Notes under the pieces: generated by a model
Database searches by the model: none
What the model was told of the DNA's origin: nothing
Seen by the model: only the letters and a program-made list of their open reading frames with translations
Translations under genes and position numbers: made by a program
Assembly (NCBI RefSeq): GCF_002250705.1
Contig: NZ_NMVP01000012.1
Location: 310,001 to 374,000, forward strand
DNA length: 64,000 nucleotides
Reading direction: 5' to 3'
DNA from: Enemella evansiae
GTDB lineage: Bacteria > Actinomycetota > Actinomycetes > Propionibacteriales > Propionibacteriaceae
In this document: in pieces, positions 16,635 to 24,186 of the stretch
Layout of the letters: each line of letters opens with the position of its first letter
Position numbering within the stretch: the first letter of the stretch is position 1

Positions 16635-17183
16635 ATGTCGAACATCCCCCAGACCGGACTGCAGCAGGACCGCGCCCGTGAGGCCGAGGCCCGCGAGCAG
16701 GAGAAGCAGCGCAAGCAGCAGGAGCAGGATCGTCAGAGCGAGCAGTCCCCGAAGCCGCGCGGTCCGCTGCAGACCTCGCGCGGTGTGACCACCCTGGACG
16801 ATGTCGTGGTCGCGAAGATCGCCGGCATGGCTGCCCGTGAGGTCCCGGGCGTCTACGACATGGGCAACGCGGTACGCCGTGCGTTCAGCGCGGTGACCGA
16901 CCGGATCCCGAACGCCCAGACCAACGTCGCCGGCGGCATCAGCGTCGAGAAGGGTGAGACCCAGGCTGCGGTCGACGTCACCGTGGTCACCGAGTACGGC
17001 GCCTCGATCGTCGAGGTCGGCAACGCGATCCGTCGCAACATCATCGACCAGGTCGAGAACACCACCGGCCTCGAGGTCATCGAGGTCAACGTGAACGTCG
17101 CCGACGTGCACCTGCCGAGCGAGGACAACAACAACGGCTCCTCCTCCGGCGGCCAGAGCACCCGCAGCAACGAACTGAAGTGA
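16635..17183 (+). CDS. Asp23/Gls24 family envelope stress protein (first paralogue)
   Basis: A 182-residue soluble protein. Residues 1-55 are very polar and rich in Gln, Glu, Arg and Lys (REAEAREQEKQRKQQEQD), probably a coiled or disordered tail. Residues 60-160 form the Asp23 domain (TLDDVVVAKIAGMAAREVPGV, then AAVDVTVVTEYGASI and EVIEVNVNVADVHLP). In Firmicutes, Asp23 is membrane-associated through AmaP and responds to cell-wall stress. AAGGAG sits 6 nt before the ATG at 16635. It heads the operon and is separated from the second gene by a strong hairpin. Confidence 0.92.
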   Translation: MSNIPQTGLQQDRAREAEAREQEKQRKQQEQDRQSEQSPKPRGPLQTSRGVTTLDDVVVAKIAGMAAREVPGVYDMGNAVRRAFSAVTDRIPNAQTNVAGGISVEKGETQAAVDVTVVTEYGASIVEVGNAIRRNIIDQVENTTGLEVIEVNVNVADVHLPSEDNNNGSSSGGQSTRSNELK

Positions 17184-17190
17184 CCAGCCA

Positions 17191-17229
17191 GACGTCAGGT
17201 GGGGCCCGACAGCGGGCCCCCCTGACGTC
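17191..17229 (+). promoter_or_regulatory. Strong intra-operon hairpin (attenuator or RNA-processing site)
   Basis: GACGTCAGGTGGGGCCC and GGGCCCCCCTGACGTC pair over about 16 bp, with one bulged T and a GACAGC loop. No T-run follows, so this is not a classic intrinsic terminator. It lies just after the first Asp23 stop codon and may protect or terminate part of the transcript, leaving the first gene more abundant than the rest. Confidence 0.65.
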
Positions 17230-17248
17230 CCGATCAAGGAGTCTTGTC

Positions 17249-17425
17249 ATGAAGACAACACATCTCGCCCTGATGGTGGCCCTCTTCCTCGGCGCGGTTC
17301 TCGCGTTCGGAGGCTTCGCCAAACTCATTCTCGTGATCGTGTGCGGCGTGATCGGCCTGGCCGTCGGCCTGGCGATCGAGGGTCGCATCAACATCCAGGG
17401 CCTCACCGACCGCCAGAGGCGGTAA
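17249..17425 (+). CDS. Small membrane protein, DUF2273-like
   Basis: A 58-residue protein made of two hydrophobic helices (residues 6-22 and 25-44) and a short charged tail (LTDRQRR). Small two-helix proteins of the DUF2273 type are standard members of Asp23/AmaP operons and probably help anchor Asp23 at the membrane. AAGGAG lies 7 nt before the ATG at 17249. It ends 3 bp before the next gene. The family link rests on size, topology and position. Confidence 0.8.
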   Translation: MKTTHLALMVALFLGAVLAFGGFAKLILVIVCGVIGLAVGLAIEGRINIQGLTDRQRR

Positions 17426-17428
17426 ACC

Positions 17429-17860
17429 ATGAACAGCAGGAGCAGCGGGGTCCTGATGGACACCCGCACCGAAGCGACGACGCCCACCCCCAGGCGTGCT
17501 GCCCCCGAGGAACAGCGGGGCAGCACGAACATCCCGGCCAAGGTGGTCGCCAAGATCGCCGAACAGGTCGCCGCCGAGGTGTCCAACGTCGGTGCCGCCG
17601 CAGGCGGCGTGCTCGGCGTCGGCGCCCGCCGCGATTTCGACGCCCGCCCGACGGTCGAGTGCGAGCTCTACGGCCACGTCGCGGTGCTGCGGATGGATGT
17701 CGGGATGGCGTTCCCGACCAACCTGGTCGCGGCCGCGCGCAGTCTGCGCGAGCACGTCCGTGACCGGGTGGAATACCTGACCGGCCTGGAGGTCGGCCGA
17801 CTCGACATCCAGATCTCCTGGTTGAACCCCGAGAGCCGAGTGAGGAGTGAGCTGCGATGA
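17429..17860 (+). CDS. Asp23/Gls24 family envelope stress protein (second paralogue)
   Basis: A 143-residue protein with a short polar N-terminus, then an Asp23 domain from NIPAKVVAKIAEQVAAEV to LDIQISWLNPESR. The pattern of a helix, a VECELYGHVAVLRMDV strand pair and an amphipathic helix (RSLREHVRDRVEYLTG) matches the family. It overlaps the next gene by ATGA, so the two are translationally coupled. The in-frame ATG at 17456 is an alternative start. Confidence 0.9.
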   Translation: MNSRSSGVLMDTRTEATTPTPRRAAPEEQRGSTNIPAKVVAKIAEQVAAEVSNVGAAAGGVLGVGARRDFDARPTVECELYGHVAVLRMDVGMAFPTNLVAAARSLREHVRDRVEYLTGLEVGRLDIQISWLNPESRVRSELR

Positions 17861-18405
17861 GTGCGACCCCGCGCCGGCTCAGCCGGCGACCGGCCCGAGT
17901 CATTCCGGTCACCATCCTGGCCGTCGTGCTGGTGGCGATCGGTGCCCTGGGCGCCTGGATCCTCGGCACGCTGCTGGTCACCGGCACCTGGCCCGCCCAG
18001 GCCGTCGGCCCGATCAACAGCACTGCCGGTACCCGGCTGGACTCGCCCGCCGCGATCACCGCGGCCGGTGTGCTGGCCGTCTTGGGACTGATCATGGTGT
18101 TGGCCGCGATCATCCCCGGAAAGCGTTCTAAGGTTGACATTCTCGGTGGCGACGTGCCCGGCGAGACGGTCATCTCCGATCGCGATCTGGCCCGCCGGAT
18201 CCGACTGCGCACCGAGCAGATCGATGGCGTGCACAGCACCCAGGCCCACGTCAGCCCGCGTCGGGCCGAGGTGACCGTGCGCACCGTCGTCGACGATGTC
18301 GCACCGGTCCGCGAAGCCACCCGCGCCGCCGCCGAACAGGCCGTGGCAGAGTTGCGGCCGACGGCCCCGATGCGCACCCAGGTACGCGTCCAGCGGATGA
18401 AGTGA
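17857..18405 (+). CDS. Membrane protein with DUF6286-type Asp23-like C-terminus
   Basis: A 182-residue protein with two transmembrane helices (residues 15-40 and 65-90) and a cytoplasmic region of about 85 residues (DLARRIRLRTEQIDGVHSTQ ... VRTVVDDV) that resembles the Asp23 fold. Proteins of this kind, often labelled DUF6286, recur in actinobacterial Asp23 clusters and are probable membrane partners. It starts at the ATGA overlap with the preceding gene and ends 13 bp before the next one. Confidence 0.8.
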   Translation: MSATPRRLSRRPARVIPVTILAVVLVAIGALGAWILGTLLVTGTWPAQAVGPINSTAGTRLDSPAAITAAGVLAVLGLIMVLAAIIPGKRSKVDILGGDVPGETVISDRDLARRIRLRTEQIDGVHSTQAHVSPRRAEVTVRTVVDDVAPVREATRAAAEQAVAELRPTAPMRTQVRVQRMK

Positions 18406-18418
18406 AGGAGGCTAGACA

Positions 18419-19084
18419 ATGCGTTCCATCTCCGGAGCAAGAAATCGAGTGGTGCTGATCATCTTCGGCATCCTCTCGCTGGCCGCGGCCACCTGGCTGG
18501 GCTTCGCCTACTTCGGGCTGGCCAACCGTTGGCCGCAGGCCTCGATGATCCTGGCGGAGGGCTCGTCCACCGTCGGTTCCATCGCCAGCGACAACCGGGT
18601 CTGGCTGCTGCCGGTCGCCGCGGTGCTCAGCGTCCTGGCGGTGATCATCGGCATCGCGCTGCTGGTCACCCAGGTGCCCGCCCAGACCCCGACCTCGCGG
18701 CTGCGCCTCACCGACGGTGACGGCACCCTGCTCGCCACCGTCGACCCGGATGTGCTGGGTCGGGCGCTGAGCGAGCACGCCGAGCAGGTCCCGGGCGTAC
18801 TCGACGCCGACGTGCGGGTCACCGGCGCGGCGAGCTCGGTCTGGCTGCAGGCCTCGGTCACCATCGCCGAGGACGCCGAAGCTGCCTGGTCCATCGAGCA
18901 GGTACGCAGCCGGCTCGCCGACGATGTGGCGAACGCGCTGGATCGTCCCCCGCGGCAGGTCGACGTGCTCGTCCACCTGCGGGCCAAGGGCTCCGGTTCG
19001 AGCACCGTCGCCCAGTCCGTCACCCCGCGCCGCTCCGGCGCCGAGCTTGAACCGCAGCCCGCGGTCCAGGGTTCGGGGTCATGA
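18419..19084 (+). CDS. amaP: AmaP-like membrane anchor protein
   Basis: A 221-residue protein with two transmembrane helices (about residues 10-32 and 60-85) and a cytoplasmic Asp23-like domain (LGRALSEHAEQVPGVLDADV ... RQVDVLVHLRAKG). This is the arrangement of AmaP, the membrane anchor for Asp23. GAAGGAGG precedes the ATG at 18419. The stop overlaps the start of the sigma factor gene (ATGA), which couples anchor and sigma factor synthesis. Confidence 0.82.
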   Translation: MRSISGARNRVVLIIFGILSLAAATWLGFAYFGLANRWPQASMILAEGSSTVGSIASDNRVWLLPVAAVLSVLAVIIGIALLVTQVPAQTPTSRLRLTDGDGTLLATVDPDVLGRALSEHAEQVPGVLDADVRVTGAASSVWLQASVTIAEDAEAAWSIEQVRSRLADDVANALDRPPRQVDVLVHLRAKGSGSSTVAQSVTPRRSGAELEPQPAVQGSGS

Positions 19085-19728
19085 GCGACGGGCCGATCGA
19101 CAGCACCGTGACCGAGAACACCCCGGCCAACGATCTCGCCGAGCGCTCCTTGCTCGGCGAGATCGATGACCGACAGCTCATCCTGCGGGCCCAGGACGGT
19201 GAGACCGAGGCGTTCGGACAGCTCGTCGATCGCTATCAGGGCCGTCTGTTCCGGACGGCGTACATGATTCTCGCCGACCGGCAGGACAGCGAGGACGTGG
19301 TCCAGGAGACCCTGATCCTCGCCTGGAAACGCCTGCACCTGTTGGAGAATCCGGCCGCCTTCCGCGGTTGGGTCTCCCAGATCTGCAGCCGGCGCGCCAC
19401 CGACATGGTCCGGCGGCGCGCCCGGCGGCAGACCGATGCGCACGATCCGGAGGATCTGCAGCTCGAGAGCAACGGCATGGCCGATGGCTCCCGGCGCTCG
19501 CGGGTCGATCCGGCGCACACCACCGAGGTCAACGCGCAATTGCACGCGCTGGCCCAGATCCTCGCCACCCTGGATTCCGAACTCCGGGTCTGCTGGGTGC
19601 TGCGAGAGATCGAGGAGCTGAGCTATCGCGAGATCGCGCAGACGCTGAGCCTGACCGAACCAACGGTGCGCGGCCGGATCGCGCGGGCCCGCACCCAGAT
19701 CATCCAACGGATGGAGGAATGGAGGTGA
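19081..19728 (+). CDS. ECF-type RNA polymerase sigma factor embedded in the Asp23 operon
   Basis: A 215-residue group 4 sigma-70 factor. Region 2 runs from ETEAFGQLVDRYQGRLFRTA through QDSEDVVQETLILAWKRL. Region 4 (LRVCWVLREIEELSYREIAQTLSLTEPTVRGRI) carries the helix-turn-helix that binds the -35 element. It overlaps the upstream anchor gene and ends inside the ribosome site of the next Asp23-like gene. No gene with anti-sigma features (zinc-binding HxxxCxxC, single helix) follows. The promoters it recognises are not known; autoregulation of this operon is an inference. Confidence 0.92.
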   Translation: MSDGPIDSTVTENTPANDLAERSLLGEIDDRQLILRAQDGETEAFGQLVDRYQGRLFRTAYMILADRQDSEDVVQETLILAWKRLHLLENPAAFRGWVSQICSRRATDMVRRRARRQTDAHDPEDLQLESNGMADGSRRSRVDPAHTTEVNAQLHALAQILATLDSELRVCWVLREIEELSYREIAQTLSLTEPTVRGRIARARTQIIQRMEEWR

Positions 19729-19733
19729 GCCCC

Positions 19734-20267
19734 ATGGAACCAGACGATCGAAGCCCTGACCGGGGGCCGCAGGAGGGGGACTCCGCCGCTGACCAGCGCT
19801 ACCTGGATCTGGTCCGCTCGGTGCACCGGGAATGGGACGAACTGGAGGCCCGCGGGGACAGCTCGGTGCAGCTCTCCCAGCAGGCGGTCTCCAGCATCAA
19901 GGAGGCCGTCCGAGTCGACGCCAGGCACGGTGCGCAGGTCACGATGCCGCCCACCGAGGCCGGGCCCTACACGCTCACCGAGCTGGCGTTGCGGACCCTG
20001 GTGCGCTCGGCGGTGGACGAGGTGCCGGATGCCCTGGCGCTGCGTACCACCGTCGACTACGCCGACTCCGAGGACAACTCGGTACGCGCCCGTGGCCTGC
20101 CGGAGCGGGTCAAGGTCCGGTTGTCGGTACGGCTCGGCACGCCCGATCTGATCGGTGTCGCCGAGCAGGTCCGGGAGTCGGTACGCTCCGCGTGCCGGTC
20201 CAACCTGGAGCTACCGGACATCGTCGTTGATATCCACATCGAGGATCTCTATGAGTACGCCAGCTAG
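19734..20267 (+). CDS. Asp23-like protein with long N-terminal extension (third paralogue)
   Basis: A 177-residue soluble protein. Residues 1-65 are polar (PDRGPQEGDSAADQRYLDLV). An Asp23-type domain covers roughly residues 75-175 (TLTELALRTLVRSAVDEVPDAL ... ELPDIVVDIHIEDLYE). ATG at 19734 is 8 nt after GGAGG; a GTG at 19725 overlaps the sigma-factor stop and is less likely. Its place directly after the sigma factor is where an anti-sigma gene would normally be, so it is a candidate regulator of that factor, though no anti-sigma motif is present. Confidence 0.8.
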   Translation: MEPDDRSPDRGPQEGDSAADQRYLDLVRSVHREWDELEARGDSSVQLSQQAVSSIKEAVRVDARHGAQVTMPPTEAGPYTLTELALRTLVRSAVDEVPDALALRTTVDYADSEDNSVRARGLPERVKVRLSVRLGTPDLIGVAEQVRESVRSACRSNLELPDIVVDIHIEDLYEYAS

Positions 20268-20625
20268 TACGCCGACCACCACCACGACCGCCGCGGAGCT
20301 GACCAGTGTGGTCACCGCCATTCCCGGGGTCCGCGGCATCGAGCCGGGGATCACCAGCACGCTGCGCGCCCTGGACGCCCGGATCCGGCGCTCCCAGGCC
20401 AGCCAGGCCCGGTACGGGTTGATGGTCGAGCCGGACCAGGGCACCGTCACCGTCGAGATCGGGGTCGACAGCTCCCGACCGGTCCGCGACATCGTCGAGG
20501 ACACCCAGCGCGCGGTCCAGCGGGCCATCGACGACAGCGATGCGGCGTCGATGACCGTGCTGGTACGGGTGCAGTCGGTGGCGACCAGGGAGACCCCGGA
20601 GAACGCTCAGTCCGTCACTCCCTGA
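20251..20625 (+). CDS. Asp23-like protein (fourth paralogue)
   Basis: A 124-residue protein whose ATG at 20251 lies 17 bp inside the previous gene. After a Thr/Ala-rich start, TSVVTAIPGVRGIEPGITST and GTVTVEIGVDSSRPVRDIV follow the helix/strand pattern of Asp23, ending with the strand MTVLVRVQSV. It closes the operon. Its last 19 bp overlap the convergent MocR gene, leaving no room for a separate terminator. Confidence 0.75.
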   Translation: MSTPASTPTTTTTAAELTSVVTAIPGVRGIEPGITSTLRALDARIRRSQASQARYGLMVEPDQGTVTVEIGVDSSRPVRDIVEDTQRAVQRAIDDSDAASMTVLVRVQSVATRETPENAQSVTP

Positions 20626-22025
20626 CGGGCCAGCGCGGCAGCGAGAATCCGTGCCCCGGTGGTGAATCCGCCGGGGTCGGGTCCGCTGAAGTTCAACCGG
20701 AGGAAGTTCCCGGGCTCCTCCCCCGGGAACCACTCCACCCCCGGGCCGAGGAGCAGGCCATCGGCCCGGCAGTCACGCGCCAGCCGGGCGGCATCGACGA
20801 CATCGGGCAACCGGATCCACAGATTCAGCCCGCCGGCCGGCACGCCCTGCACCTGCGCCGCCGGCGCCTCCAGCGCCAGCGCGGCGATCAGCGCGTCGCG
20901 ACGGGCGATCAGTTGCCGACCCAGGCCCCGCCGGTGGGTGCGCCAGCCGGACTGGCTGACGACATCGTGCGCGACCGCCTGCAGCACCCCGCTGACATAC
21001 ATCGATTCGGCCCGGGTGGTCGCCAGGATCCGTTCCCGGACAGGACCTCGGGCGATCACCCCCGCGACCCGCACCGCGGGCGAGACGCTCTTGGTGAGCG
21101 AGCGGAGATGGACCACGTGGCCGTCACCGTCCTGGGCCGCCAGCGGCACCGGTGGGGGCACCATCCCGAAGTCCCGGGCCCAGTCGTCCTCGATCAGGAA
21201 GGCCCCGTGCCGGCGTACCAGTTCCAGCACCCGGTCCCGCAGGTCCGCCGACCAGAGCGCGCCGGTGGGATTCGCGAACGTCGGTTGGGCATAGAGCACG
21301 CGGGCCCCGGTACGCCGCAGCGCCCGCTCGAGCTCGTCGGCGTCGATGCCCTCGGGACCGGTCGGGATCGGAATCAACCGGATGCCGGCCTGCCGGGCCG
21401 CGAGGATCGCACCCCAATAGGTGGGTGACTCGATCAACAGAGTGCCGCCAACCCCAACCAGGGCACGAAAACTGGCACTCAGGGCACTCTGGCTGCCGGG
21501 CAGCACCAGTGCATCCCGGGCGACCGGGGCGGCGATGCCGTCACCGGTCACGCTCGCCAGTTCCCGCGCGAACCAGGCCCGCAGTTCATCGGTACCGGCC
21601 TCCGGTGGCCGCTGCACCACCGCATCGTTGCGGGCGGCCCGGGTGAAGGCGGCCCGGACCAGTCGTTCGGGCAGCAGCTCCCGATCCGGATAGCCCGAGT
21701 GCAGGGCGATCGCCTCCGGGGGTGCGCTGGCCAGCGAACTGGTGCGTTGCGGTTCCCGGGGAGCGGCCTCCCCCAGTGCCCCGGTCTGCCAGCCGAAATC
21801 GCTGCTCGCCAGCCGGCGTACCTCGCGGACGAAGTTGCCCACCCCCGGCCGCGTCTCGACGACACCGGCCGCCACCAGCGAGCGGACCGCCTTCTGCACC
21901 GTCGCCGGGCTGACCTGGTGCTCGGCGACCAGCTGGCGGGTGGAGGGCAGCCGCATGCCCGGGGCCGAAGCATCCACCCAACGGCGCAGAGTTCCGGCCA
22001 GTCTCGCCGTGCTATCGTCATTCAT
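20607..22025 (-). CDS. MocR-family transcriptional regulator (GntR helix-turn-helix fused to aminotransferase domain)
   Basis: A 472-residue fusion. Residues 1-75 are a GntR winged helix (RLPSTRQLVAEHQVSPATVQ). Residues 100-472 are a class I/II aminotransferase-like domain with DDWARDF, and with the PLP lysine in RSLTKSVSPAVRVAGVI. Such regulators sense PLP or amino-compounds and usually control the divergent neighbour. Here that is an EamA exporter whose start codon overlaps this one, so regulation of export of an amine or amino acid is likely. Start: ATG at 22025, with TACTGT 8 nt upstream and no ribosome site. Confidence 0.9.
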   Translation of the reverse strand: MNDDSTARLAGTLRRWVDASAPGMRLPSTRQLVAEHQVSPATVQKAVRSLVAAGVVETRPGVGNFVREVRRLASSDFGWQTGALGEAAPREPQRTSSLASAPPEAIALHSGYPDRELLPERLVRAAFTRAARNDAVVQRPPEAGTDELRAWFARELASVTGDGIAAPVARDALVLPGSQSALSASFRALVGVGGTLLIESPTYWGAILAARQAGIRLIPIPTGPEGIDADELERALRRTGARVLYAQPTFANPTGALWSADLRDRVLELVRRHGAFLIEDDWARDFGMVPPPVPLAAQDGDGHVVHLRSLTKSVSPAVRVAGVIARGPVRERILATTRAESMYVSGVLQAVAHDVVSQSGWRTHRRGLGRQLIARRDALIAALALEAPAAQVQGVPAGGLNLWIRLPDVVDAARLARDCRADGLLLGPGVEWFPGEEPGNFLRLNFSGPDPGGFTTGARILAAALARQGVTD

Positions 22026-22047
22026 GACAGCACACAGTAGCGCTACT
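22013..22047. promoter_or_regulatory. Overlapping divergent starts with palindromic operator candidates
   Basis: The two genes start within one CATG: minus ATG at 22025-22023, plus ATG at 22024-22026. TATCGT (22013-22018) serves the plus gene 5 nt before its ATG, and TACTGT (22039-22034) serves the minus gene 8 nt before its ATG. GTCAT-TC-ATGAC at 22017-22028 and AGTAGCGCTACT at 22036-22047 are perfect palindromes overlapping those elements and are the obvious operator candidates. Confidence 0.55.
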
Positions 22048-22953
22048 CGCCCGAAACGGTCACCGCTTTCCACCTCGTCGAATGGACTGTGGTGGGGCCT
22101 GCTGGGCGTGCTGGCCTTCTCGTTCACCGTGCCGCTGACCCGTGTCGTGGTCGCCGACGGGGCGTTGCCACCGCTGTTCGTCGGCGCCGGTCGGGCCGTG
22201 GTGGCCGCGGCACTCGCCGCACTCGCCCTGATCTGCACCCGGCAGCCACGCCCCCGTGGCCGGCAGTGGCTGCGGCTGGCGGTCGTCGCGGCTGGGGTGG
22301 TCGCAGGTTTCCCATTGCTCACCTCGTACGCCCTGACAGCGGTCCCGGCGAACCACAGCGCCGTGGTGATCGCGCTGCTGCCGGCCGCCACCGCGGTGCT
22401 CGCCGCCCGGCGCGGCAACGAGCACCCACCCCGGCGGTTCTGGCTGCTGGCCGGTCTCGGCGCGGTGCTGGCCGTCGGTTTCGCGGCCCTGTCCGGCGGC
22501 GGCGCGCTGGTCGGTCTGCGCGCCGCGGACCTGCTGCTGCTCGGCGCGGTGCTGGCCGCGGCGATCGGTTATGCCGAGGGTGGCCTGCTGGCCCGCGAAC
22601 TCGGCTCCTGGCAGACCATCTCCTGGGCCCTGGTCATCTCCACGCCGGTGATGCTGGCGCTCACCCTGGTCAGCATCGCCCGCCAGCCGCCGGCGGCCAG
22701 CCTCGGGCAGTGGGCCGTCTTCGGCTATCTCAGCGCGGTCAGCATGTTCCTGGGCTTCTTCGCCTGGTATCGCGGTCTGGCACTCGGCCCGATGTCGCGG
22801 GTCAGCCAGGTGCAGTTGGTGCAACCGGTGTTCAGCATCGCCTGGGCGGCGCTGCTGCTCGGCGAACCGCTCACCTGGAGTGTGGTGCTCGGCGGCCTGG
22901 CCGTGATCGGTTGCGCCGCACTGGCGGTCCGTGCGCGGATTGCCCCGCGCTGA
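22024..22953 (+). CDS. EamA/DMT-family transporter
   Basis: A 309-residue membrane protein with ten predicted helices in two EamA repeats. The N-terminal repeat has GLLGVLAFSFTVPLTR; the second carries GLALGPMSRVSQVQLVQPVF and the LLGEPLTW motif typical of the family. These are drug/metabolite exporters, often of amino acids or amines. The ATG at 22024 overlaps the divergent MocR regulator start, which strongly suggests control by that regulator. No ribosome site is present, so the message is probably leaderless. Confidence 0.88.
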   Translation: MTAHSSATRPKRSPLSTSSNGLWWGLLGVLAFSFTVPLTRVVVADGALPPLFVGAGRAVVAAALAALALICTRQPRPRGRQWLRLAVVAAGVVAGFPLLTSYALTAVPANHSAVVIALLPAATAVLAARRGNEHPPRRFWLLAGLGAVLAVGFAALSGGGALVGLRAADLLLLGAVLAAAIGYAEGGLLARELGSWQTISWALVISTPVMLALTLVSIARQPPAASLGQWAVFGYLSAVSMFLGFFAWYRGLALGPMSRVSQVQLVQPVFSIAWAALLLGEPLTWSVVLGGLAVIGCAALAVRARIAPR

Positions 22954-23019
22954 CGGAGCCGCTGCGGCGTACTGCACCGGACGGCAACTATCCTGCACAG
23001 TCAGGAAAGGAGCGCTCCC

Positions 23020-24186
23020 TTGCAGACCGAAGAACTCCTGCGAACCGTGTTGGCACCCGGTGAAGCCGTGCTCTGGTCGACGCAGCGGCCACGCCGACGA
23101 CCCAGCTTCGGCGGGCTGGTCGGCGGGGCATTCGTGCTGCTGTTCATGACCACCGTTCTCAGTGGGCTGCTGACCGGACTGTGGGGCACGGTGGCCAACA
23201 GCTTCGGCGGGCTGTCCTTCGGCGGCCTCACCGGCTCCTGGCCGGTCATCTTCGGGCTGTGCCTGCTCGTGCTGCTGGCGACGATGGGGCGCCGGCTCTT
23301 CGGTGGGACACCGCCGCAGCTCCAGGCCGTCACCGATCGCCGGGCCCTGGTCGCCGAGGTGCGCCGCGACGGTACGCGGATCGTGGACGAACAACCCCGG
23401 GAGACCCTGACCCATCTCACCCGGGTCCAGGAGCGCGGTCGGACCGATCTGCTCTGGCGGGTCGAGGTCCACCAGAGCACCCGGAGCAGTTCCAGCTCCA
23501 GCCGCAAGAGCTACCGCCGCCACGGGTTCCTGTGGCTGACCGACACCGATGCCGACGCCGCGGAGGCCGCCCTGCTGGATCCGCAACGACATGCCGAGGC
23601 ACCCGATCCGGGCCTCCAGATGGGCCGCGTACCACCGGAGGAGCAGCGGCTGCTCGGTGACGTGCTGCTGGCCGGCGAGCGGGTCACCTGGTGCGAACCG
23701 GCCCGCACGAGCGAGATCCAGCGCCAGCGGGGGCCGATCGTCTTCGCCGGTTGCGGGATCGTGCTGCTGCTGGTGATCTTCGGCTTCGCCTTTGTCGGGA
23801 TCAGGACCATCCGTCCGACCGAAGGGTTTCCGTTGCCGCTGATCATCATGGGTGCGGTGTTCGCGGGATTCATCGCGCTGATGACCCGCGGGGTCCACCG
23901 CGAGTTGCGGGTCCGGGCACTGGACGATGCGGCGTACGCCGTCACCCAGCTCCGCGCGCTGACCGCGATGCGCACCGACGACGGAACCCTGCTGGTGAAC
24001 AGTTTCCTGCCCGCGGCGGTCGCCGGGAATCCACGCCCGACGCCCGGTCCCGAGGGAGCCGACTTCGTGTTCGGGGAGAAGACCCCACTGCCGCTGCAGT
24101 TCCTGATCGAGCAGGACGGTTTCCACCGGGTGCGCGACGCCGAGGGTGCCAGCGCGGCGCTGCACCGGTTCAGCCAGGCGCGCTGA
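23020..24186 (+). CDS. Hypothetical membrane protein with duplicated two-helix units
   Basis: A 388-residue protein I do not recognise. Hydrophobic pairs lie at about residues 30-50 plus 68-90, and again at 245-265 plus 270-290. Each pair is preceded by a similar LL..VL.PGE.V.W segment (LLRTVLAPGEAVLWS and LLGDVLLAGERVTWC), suggesting an internal duplication. The loops hold beta-rich sequence resembling bacterial PH-like domains (LQAVTDRRALVAEV and YAVTQLRALTAMR). TTG at 23020 is supported by AAAGGAG at 8-nt spacing. Its end overlaps the convergent EamA gene. Confidence 0.7.
   Translation: MQTEELLRTVLAPGEAVLWSTQRPRRRPSFGGLVGGAFVLLFMTTVLSGLLTGLWGTVANSFGGLSFGGLTGSWPVIFGLCLLVLLATMGRRLFGGTPPQLQAVTDRRALVAEVRRDGTRIVDEQPRETLTHLTRVQERGRTDLLWRVEVHQSTRSSSSSSRKSYRRHGFLWLTDTDADAAEAALLDPQRHAEAPDPGLQMGRVPPEEQRLLGDVLLAGERVTWCEPARTSEIQRQRGPIVFAGCGIVLLLVIFGFAFVGIRTIRPTEGFPLPLIIMGAVFAGFIALMTRGVHRELRVRALDDAAYAVTQLRALTAMRTDDGTLLVNSFLPAAVAGNPRPTPGPEGADFVFGEKTPLPLQFLIEQDGFHRVRDAEGASAALHRFSQAR

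Noticed and set aside
20607..22418. A 603-residue version of the MocR regulator
   Set aside because: The N-terminal extension is antisense to the EamA gene and precedes a standard GntR start at 22025.
22060..24165. 701-codon minus-strand open frame
   Set aside because: It is antisense to the EamA exporter and the two-unit membrane protein and is made of Gln/Arg/His/Gly low-complexity sequence.
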